Positions 57,838 through 64,000 of a stretch of DNA of 64,000 nt are shown here, in pieces. The notes beneath the pieces were generated by a model that saw only the letters and a list, made by a program, of their open reading frames with translations, had not been told where the DNA came from and did no database searches. Both the position numbers and the translations under genes were made by a program. Positions within the stretch are counted from its first letter, which is position 1; each line of letters begins with the position of its first letter. This DNA comes from Sphaerochaeta sp. (GTDB taxonomy: Bacteria; Spirochaetota; Spirochaetia; Sphaerochaetales; Sphaerochaetaceae), in the NCBI GenBank assembly GCA_016342655.1, contig JAEINL010000005.1, positions 1 to 64,000 on the forward strand, in the 5' to 3' direction.

Positions 57838-58776
57838 CTACTCTACTATCCGGACACTGGTTCCATCAGTAAGGAGCGTCTGTCCTTGCGTAATGAAAAG
57901 CTGTCCTTCTTCCAGGCCTGAGAGCACCTCTGCCTTGTCATCCACCACAAGACCGATCTTGATAGGTTTCTTTACTGCAAGGTTTTCCTTGCCAACGGCA
58001 TAGACATAGGCTTGGCTGCCGTCGTAGAGGACACTCGCTCGGGAAATGACCAGCACATCCTCCAATTTCTCGGTAAGGATGGTGACCGTGGGGAACATGC
58101 CGCTCTTTATCAGATAATCGGGGTCTGTAAGGCTAAGCCCAATCTCAAGAGTCCTGCTCGTCGGATTCAGTACAGGGCTGAGGCGAGTGACCTCACCGGA
58201 GAACTCTTGATCAGGGTAAGCCTTGAAGGTAGCCATAGCTCGGGTTCCCAACGTGACACTCCCCACATACCGCTCAGCAATATCCATCTCGACTTCCAGG
58301 GCCTCAAGCATGCCAATACGCAAGAGAGGCGCTTGTGAAGAGACAGAAGCACCTTTGGCAAAATTCACTGCAAGGATGGTACCTGATACAGGGGCCTTCA
58401 CCTCACTCTCCTTATAGACGACACCAGCTCTTGAGGGGTCAATCTTAGCGAGGACCTTGTCCTTCGCCACCTTGTCGCCAACTTTGGCGTCAAGGTAGGT
58501 AAGGTTTCCCATAACCTCAGGATAGACATCCAGAGCCTTGGGATCGACAACATTACCATTGCCTCGTATGTAGTTTTGCATCGTTGAACGCACCACAGGA
58601 GATACAGAGACAGCAATGGCCACTTTTTCAGTGCTTTGTGATTCCTCTTCACCCGATAGCGGGTTCAATGCCTTCAAAGAGGCAAAAGGATTGAGGATTA
58701 TGACAGACACAGCGGCCACAATGATCAGCAACAGGATGACCAGGCCAACCTTCTTCTTGTTTGTATGTTCGTCCAT
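57838..58776 (-). CDS. RND efflux periplasmic adaptor (membrane fusion) subunit
   Basis: 312 aa; VKAPVSGTILAVNFAKGASVSSQAPLLRIG; barrel-sandwich pattern. Confidence 0.92.
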   Translation of the reverse strand: MDEHTNKKKVGLVILLLIIVAAVSVIILNPFASLKALNPLSGEEESQSTEKVAIAVSVSPVVRSTMQNYIRGNGNVVDPKALDVYPEVMGNLTYLDAKVGDKVAKDKVLAKIDPSRAGVVYKESEVKAPVSGTILAVNFAKGASVSSQAPLLRIGMLEALEVEMDIAERYVGSVTLGTRAMATFKAYPDQEFSGEVTRLSPVLNPTSRTLEIGLSLTDPDYLIKSGMFPTVTILTEKLEDVLVISRASVLYDGSQAYVYAVGKENLAVKKPIKIGLVVDDKAEVLSGLEEGQLFITQGQTLLTDGTSVRIVE

Positions 58777-58778
58777 GG

Positions 58779-60179
58779 CTAGTCCAGCTCCTTGGAAAGG
58801 GTATTCGTATCGATATTCAGGTCATACATAAGGTCGACCAGTGCAGTGACATATTGGTACTGCAGACCAAGCATATTCTGTTGTGCCTTCAAGAGATCCC
58901 CTTGGATCTTCTCAACCTCGAGGTACCCCTTGTACCCACTCTGGTACTGGGCCACTGTCAGGCCGAACACCTTCTCGGTTAGGGACAAGTTGGACTGTGC
59001 CACCTCAAATTGCTCGGTGATGGCAGAGATGACATTGATGCGTGCGATCAAGGCCTGCTCCAACTGCTTTTTTGTCTGAAGCCGGGTAAGGAGCAGTTTG
59101 TCAATGCTATCCTGCATCTTGGCCAGGGAAACTTGGGTCTGGGACCCTGCAATATGACCATCGAGGGGGATGGACACTGTAATGGAGTATTGTGTTGTAT
59201 CACTCCACTGATCTTGTGCAGGAAAAAGGGGAGAAATACTTACAGGTTTAGGGTACGTGAAAGAAATGCCATAGGTACTGCTCAGACTAAGGCTCGGCAT
59301 CAGGGAGGCCTTGCTCTGCAGGGCCTTGCTATTCTCCAAAGATGCAAGATTAAGGTCCAACAGGGCCAAGTTGTAGTTCTGTCCTAGAAAGGCCTTCAGC
59401 TGTTCGAGGTCCAAGATGAAGCCAGTGGAAGGGACATCCCCTTCGATAGTAAGCTCTTCGTCAAGGTCAAGGCCAAGCAGCATCTTGAACGAGAGCAGAG
59501 CTGATTCATAGGAGTTCTTGGTCTGGGTGTAGGAGGGTTTGAGCGCTTCATAGGAGAGAAGTGAGGAAAGAAGCTCCAACTCTGAGGCAAAGGAGCTTTC
59601 ATACTTGGCCTTGACCTCTTCATACTGCTTGTTTGCCAATTCCAGGTTTGCCTGTTGCAAAAGGAGATTCTCCTTTTCCATAAGCAGGTAGTAGAAGGAT
59701 TTGGTGACATCCCTCTTCAGAGTAGCCCTGCCTTGCTCTAGTGTTACGCTTTGGACACTATACGCAAGGCTTGCCGCTTCCATCTGCTCCTTCATTGAAG
59801 GATTCAGCACAAGATTAACAGAGAGACCTAGGCTGGTTCTGGTGGTCAGATCTGAGGAACTTATGAAAGGCCCTGTACTGCCTCCGTGCGAGAGGGAAGC
59901 ATTCACTTTCGGAAGAAAGATATTCCAAACAGTATCAGCATTGCGCTGTGCAGTTTTGAGGTCAATCCTACTCGTCTGAAGGTTCAGATTGTTCTGGTAG
60001 GCAAGGTCGAGAGCTTCGTCAAGAGAGAGCGCTTTTGCATGCATTGAGGGGAATCCCAACAAGCACAGGAGAAAGACTAGCAGAAGCGGTGAATTGTGTG
60101 TATGCATGGTGCGTATTACTCCAAAAAAAATAGGAACCAACCCTCTTGGGCATACTATATGTACGGTTCTGCGTTGCAA
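58779..60179 (-). CDS. TolC-family outer membrane efflux protein
   Basis: 466 aa; LSLDEALDLAYQNNLNLQTSRIDLKTAQRN; VAQYQSGYKGYLEVEKIQGDLLKAQQNML. Confidence 0.92.
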   Translation of the reverse strand: MQRRTVHIVCPRGLVPIFFGVIRTMHTHNSPLLLVFLLCLLGFPSMHAKALSLDEALDLAYQNNLNLQTSRIDLKTAQRNADTVWNIFLPKVNASLSHGGSTGPFISSSDLTTRTSLGLSVNLVLNPSMKEQMEAASLAYSVQSVTLEQGRATLKRDVTKSFYYLLMEKENLLLQQANLELANKQYEEVKAKYESSFASELELLSSLLSYEALKPSYTQTKNSYESALLSFKMLLGLDLDEELTIEGDVPSTGFILDLEQLKAFLGQNYNLALLDLNLASLENSKALQSKASLMPSLSLSSTYGISFTYPKPVSISPLFPAQDQWSDTTQYSITVSIPLDGHIAGSQTQVSLAKMQDSIDKLLLTRLQTKKQLEQALIARINVISAITEQFEVAQSNLSLTEKVFGLTVAQYQSGYKGYLEVEKIQGDLLKAQQNMLGLQYQYVTALVDLMYDLNIDTNTLSKELD

Positions 60180-60282
60180 TATAGAACATTTCCTCTCTTT
60201 ATTCTAGGTTGTGAAAAAGAATGAAAGGAGAGTCAAATATGTTTTACCCATACCTAGTGATCACGCATAGGTACAGGTCTAA

Positions 60283-60302
60283 AAAAAGGCAACCTGCCTC
60301 TA
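60283..60302 (-). terminator. Terminator for the GGDEF gene
   Basis: Minus strand AGGCAggtTGCCTTTTTTT. Confidence 0.55.
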
Positions 60303-60312
60303 GTGTAGGACC

Positions 60313-61461
60313 TCAATGTTCGGTACGTACGTTTGCATGATAGTGGCGTTTATCCTGATACATCAACCTATCGAGGACATTGATAAAGGAAGGCCCATCT
60401 ATCTCATTTGAGGGTTCCTTGAGAGCAGAACCTTGACTAACACTTAGGGAGAACGGAAGGGGTTGTTTTGCATTGAAGCGCTCCAATGACTCTTGAAAAT
60501 TTTTAAGGTCATATTCCAGATCTTGCTGTGTCGCTCTTTCTCTAAAAAGGATGAACTCATCACCCCCAAACCGACCAATAAACCAGTCTCCCCCGAAAGA
60601 ATCAATGAGCAACCTGGAGAAAATGCGCAAGGTCTTGTCACCCAAATCATGTCCGTGGGTGTCATTGATCTGTTTGAAGTTGTTGATGTCCATCAGGATG
60701 CCACCTATTGCCTGGGTTTTCTTCTGATGGCCTATAAGGTATTGCAGATACTGTTCGCTTAGGCTGCGATTATACAAGGAGGTAAGGTAATCCTTGTTTG
60801 CCTGGGTGTTCTGCATCTGCAAATAGACGATCAACAAGGTAAAGGCCAAACTAATCCCGGTTACCTCCATACCAAAAAAAACGGCTTGCAATATTGAGCC
60901 TACCAGAACAGGAAGAGGAAAGAACAGGAAAAGAGAAAAATCCTTCTGTTTGAAACTGTCCCTGTATACGAGCAGATAGACAAACCCCAAGAACAGACTG
61001 AGATAATCAGCTATGATAATCAGATAAAACAAGGGGCCCCGTTGGTAGAGATTGTTTGCATCTAGGGAAAAGATGACTCCTCCAAACAAGCTCATACAGG
61101 AGAGGATGAAGGCAATGACAAGAGGAGTAAAAGCTATGATACCTATCCCACGAGGAATGCTGACCCATCGCCTATGAAGCTGATCGAGATACAGCAGGTA
61201 TACTACTCCAGGTAAGGGATTGGCCACATAAAACAAGAAAGTCACACAGGTAAGCAAGGTTCGTGAACCATAAAAGGTTCTTCCTGATAGAATGTCAACC
61301 GATAATTCAAGGATGATGATTGCCATAGTTGCAAGCAACAAGGCGACAAAAAGGGAATCCTGCGCTTGGCGTCGTCCGCCCTGGCCCTTTACATACAAGA
61401 GTATGATTGCGATTAGGATGATAGCTACACTTGAATTCTGGATATAGTAGAGAATTGGCAA
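60313..61461 (-). CDS. Membrane GGDEF-domain protein (diguanylate cyclase)
   Basis: 382 aa; multiple TM helices; RFGGDEFILF. Confidence 0.92.
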   Translation of the reverse strand: MPILYYIQNSSVAIILIAIILLYVKGQGGRRQAQDSLFVALLLATMAIIILELSVDILSGRTFYGSRTLLTCVTFLFYVANPLPGVVYLLYLDQLHRRWVSIPRGIGIIAFTPLVIAFILSCMSLFGGVIFSLDANNLYQRGPLFYLIIIADYLSLFLGFVYLLVYRDSFKQKDFSLFLFFPLPVLVGSILQAVFFGMEVTGISLAFTLLIVYLQMQNTQANKDYLTSLYNRSLSEQYLQYLIGHQKKTQAIGGILMDINNFKQINDTHGHDLGDKTLRIFSRLLIDSFGGDWFIGRFGGDEFILFRERATQQDLEYDLKNFQESLERFNAKQPLPFSLSVSQGSALKEPSNEIDGPSFINVLDRLMYQDKRHYHANVRTEH

Positions 61462-61598
61462 ACGCTCCTCCTGTCAATACTTGAGAACCCTAGTATATGC
61501 AACATACAGGCATAAGGACTAGGAAAATGAGTAAGAATCGTCTCTTTGAAGTATCAAATATCAACACTTTCTACACAAGACAGCAAAAATTAAGTAGC

Positions 61599-62780
61599 TC
61601 AGGGAGAAATATCGCTGAGTATAGACACATCGTGACGTGTGTAATAATTCCTTTTATTCAGGTACATGTTCTCATCGAGCATTTTGAGAAAGGTTGCTGG
61701 ATCATGTGTGTGGCCATCTTGTACAACACCTTTCCCAACACTCACCTCCAGCATAAAAGGAAATATGTCCAAGGCATTGAAGGCCTCCAGACCTTCTTTG
61801 AATTTCAACAGTGCTTCATCCATTCCCTCGGCACAGGCCATTTCCCGCAGAAGGAGAAACTCATCCCCACCATAGCGGCATATCATCCAGCTCCGGGAAA
61901 AGTTCTCACGCAACAATTGGGCAAAAGAACGCAGACTCCTATCGCCCATTTCATGGCCATACTGGTCATTTACGTCCTTGAAGAAGTTTATATCCATAAG
62001 CATTCCACCTATGATCGTATCCTTCTTACCTGTATGGGAAAAGAGATAGTTGAGATACTCTTCACCTACGCTCCGGTTATAGAGCGAAGTCAGATAATCC
62101 CTGTTGGCCTTGGTGTTCTGGGTATGCAGAAACAGTATGAGCAAGCTAAGGGTAAATGCAATCAGAACTATTTCCATCCCTTCCACGTTTACCTGAATTA
62201 TGGTAGCTATAATCAAAAAATGCGGAACGACAAAAAGAGGTACGTTCGTTTTCTTTCCTTGCACAAACCGATGGAAGAGCAAGTAGATTTGCCCACCAAC
62301 TATATACCCTATGTTGCAAGCAACGAACAAAAAGTAATAGTTTCCCCGTGTATAGATATTGTTAGCACCTAGAGAGAAAAGCATCCCATTGGAGAGGCTG
62401 ATCAGGACAAACATGAAATTGATCGCGATAGGAATACCTGCGAGCAATCCAAAGTGGAAGGGAACCTTCTCCCATCTTTTGTCCAGTTGGTCGATATAGA
62501 GAAAGTAGAAAAAACCCGGAAGCGGTGACACTACAAATAATCCAGATACAAGTATTGCGTACATAGTGTGCGATCCTAAAAAGACTCTCCCTGAAAGCAG
62601 TTCCATACACATTTTCAGGACAAGCAGAACTAGGGCAGAAAAGATCATATTGACAAACAACGAGTCATGAGCTTGCCTTTTCCCCCCTCTCCCCAGCACA
62701 TAATGAAGCATAATCATAATGAGTATGAGACCAATTATTGAGTTTTGCATATGATAGAGAAGTGGCAAAACAACCTCCAA
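61599..62780 (-). CDS. Membrane GGDEF-domain protein (diguanylate cyclase), paralogue of its neighbour
   Basis: 393 aa; RYGGDEFLLL; same N-terminal membrane architecture as the 60313-61461 protein. Confidence 0.92.
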   Translation of the reverse strand: MEVVLPLLYHMQNSIIGLILIMIMLHYVLGRGGKRQAHDSLFVNMIFSALVLLVLKMCMELLSGRVFLGSHTMYAILVSGLFVVSPLPGFFYFLYIDQLDKRWEKVPFHFGLLAGIPIAINFMFVLISLSNGMLFSLGANNIYTRGNYYFLFVACNIGYIVGGQIYLLFHRFVQGKKTNVPLFVVPHFLIIATIIQVNVEGMEIVLIAFTLSLLILFLHTQNTKANRDYLTSLYNRSVGEEYLNYLFSHTGKKDTIIGGMLMDINFFKDVNDQYGHEMGDRSLRSFAQLLRENFSRSWMICRYGGDEFLLLREMACAEGMDEALLKFKEGLEAFNALDIFPFMLEVSVGKGVVQDGHTHDPATFLKMLDENMYLNKRNYYTRHDVSILSDISP

Positions 62781-63044
62781 TGCTATTACCGATGGCTTGA
62801 GTATACTGAAAACCTTGGGGGGAATATAGGGATACTACCTAAAATGTACAAAGATGTGTACAAAGTATTGCCTATCTTTTTCGCATCTCACTCTTGTAGC
62901 AATCCGATAGAAGCGAACAAGCCTCTCTATAAAGCTTGTCTACTACGTGATCAGAAACTGTAAGGCATTATTCCAATTCAAATAGTTTCTGTTTGAGGTT
63001 TGTCTGATTCTTGCTTTCCCAGCTTCGCCACGATACAATTGCTT

Positions 63045-63521
63045 ATGAGTGAATGTACCATAGCCAATGCCTTTTTGTGCAAGCACAGCATGTTTGGAGG
63101 CCTGACCGATACAGAACTGATGATTATCCATGACTACTTGGATGAAAATACCTATGCCAAAGGGACCTGCATCCTGAAACAGGGGGAACCAAACAACAGT
63201 GTCTATTTTATTGTTGAGGGAGAAGTCTCCATCCAGAAGCATCCTAATGAAAATGAAGACCAGGAACGGGTTATAGCCACCTTGCATGCAGGGGATTCGT
63301 TTGGGGAGATGGAACTCATTGATATCCAACCTTGTGCTGCAAGTGCCATCTGCCTCACCGAAACCACGATTATCACCCTTTCCAACAAAGACCTGTACAA
63401 GCTTTCGACCACACATCTGAAAACATACACCATGCTTATTCTCAATCTTGCCAGAGATATCAGCCGAAGGCTTCGTTCCACTGACAACCTGTTATCCCTC
63501 GTTTCAAAGAAAAGTCCCTAA
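63045..63521 (+). CDS. Cyclic nucleotide-binding domain protein
   Basis: GTCILKQGEPNNSVYFIVEGEVSIQ...AGDSFGEMELIDIQPCAASAIC; no HTH domain. Confidence 0.85.
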   Translation: MSECTIANAFLCKHSMFGGLTDTELMIIHDYLDENTYAKGTCILKQGEPNNSVYFIVEGEVSIQKHPNENEDQERVIATLHAGDSFGEMELIDIQPCAASAICLTETTIITLSNKDLYKLSTTHLKTYTMLILNLARDISRRLRSTDNLLSLVSKKSP

Positions 63522-63528
63522 CCTCTCT

Positions 63529-64000
63529 TCACTGCACTCTTTGGACACCCTTTGATCCTGCTTGTTCTTTCTGTTTGTTCTCCTCACGTCTCATCATGAG
63601 CAAAGTGATGGCCATCAAGGCGGGGGAAAGCGCCCCTATCAACATACCACTTCTCAATGCTGACTCACCCTCGCCTAAGGCTTTCATCCAAGGCAGGACT
63701 TGCACTAAGGTGGGGTGTATGTCTGCTGTAAGGCCTATGAGCCAAGGCCCGATCGAAGCACCTCCATCTCCAGCTGCTGCAAGCATTGCGAATAGGGATG
63801 CTCCGGCAAGGGGGAAATGCCTCGCTCCAATCACAACCGATCCCGGCCAAAGCAGGCTACTGCCCAATCCTGTCAGAGCACAAGCAAAGAGGGAGAGCAG
63901 AGGCCACGGTGAAGTTGCGGCAACCAGATAGCACACTACACACAGCAACGAACCGTAGAACATAGCTTTCCAAATAGGGAGCCTGTTTCCATATTTTCCA
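63529..64000 (-). CDS. MFS transporter, C-terminal part (runs off the window)
   Basis: Frame stays open upstream of the ORF-track start (GKYGNRLPIWKAMFYGSLLC); TM helices. Confidence 0.75.
   Translation of the reverse strand, partial: GKYGNRLPIWKAMFYGSLLCVVCYLVAATSPWPLLSLFACALTGLGSSLLWPGSVVIGARHFPLAGASLFAMLAAAGDGGASIGPWLIGLTADIHPTLVQVLPWMKALGEGESALRSGMLIGALSPALMAITLLMMRREENKQKEQAGSKGVQRVQ

Noticed and set aside
1-64000. cas genes, retron or DGR reverse transcriptase, toxin-antitoxin pair
   Set aside because: No ORF in the track shows Cas, reverse transcriptase or recognisable toxin-antitoxin motifs.

Overview
The window looks spirochaete-like (Sphaerochaeta-type gene content, inferred from protein flavour only). 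It has two parts. (1) Positions 1 to about 17,060 are an accessory island ending at a tRNA-Val(CAC) gene on the minus strand. The island contains a CRISPR array of 8 intact 36-bp repeats plus one truncated repeat, with 30-bp spacers. The truncated repeat abuts a sequence resembling the terminus of an IS that is complete elsewhere in the window. It also contains an IS1595-type IS, an EndoIII-like glycosylase, an autoregulated-looking 303-aa ORF, and a complete 2.78-kb IS with an 824-aa transposase (22-bp perfect TIRs, 8-bp TSD). Further right are a DUF3102-like protein plus C5-methyltransferase pair, a small excisionase-like protein, an SF1 helicase with a C-terminal replication-initiator-like region, a XerC/D-like recombinase, a long structured intergenic element, an EVE-HNH endonuclease, and a phage-type integrase next to the tRNA. 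(2) Positions 17,100-64,000 are mostly ordinary chromosome: lactonase, cupin, and a minus-strand xanthine dehydrogenase / FdrA-YlbE fusion / YlbF (DUF2877) / thiolase-DUF35 cluster under a GntR regulator. Then come a sugar ABC transporter with a YesMN two-component system, an iron-type ABC transporter with a second two-component system, a GntR-ABC exporter, a diaminobutyrate aminotransferase/decarboxylase pair, macro-domain and vWA proteins, an RND-MFP-TolC efflux system, and two GGDEF proteins. The best candidates for undescribed biology are the helicase/initiator-like element with its recombinase, the folded element at 13584-13699, the IS-interrupted CRISPR array, the large-transposase IS, and the purine/oxamate-like catabolic cluster. 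No homology search could be run; product calls come from reading motifs.
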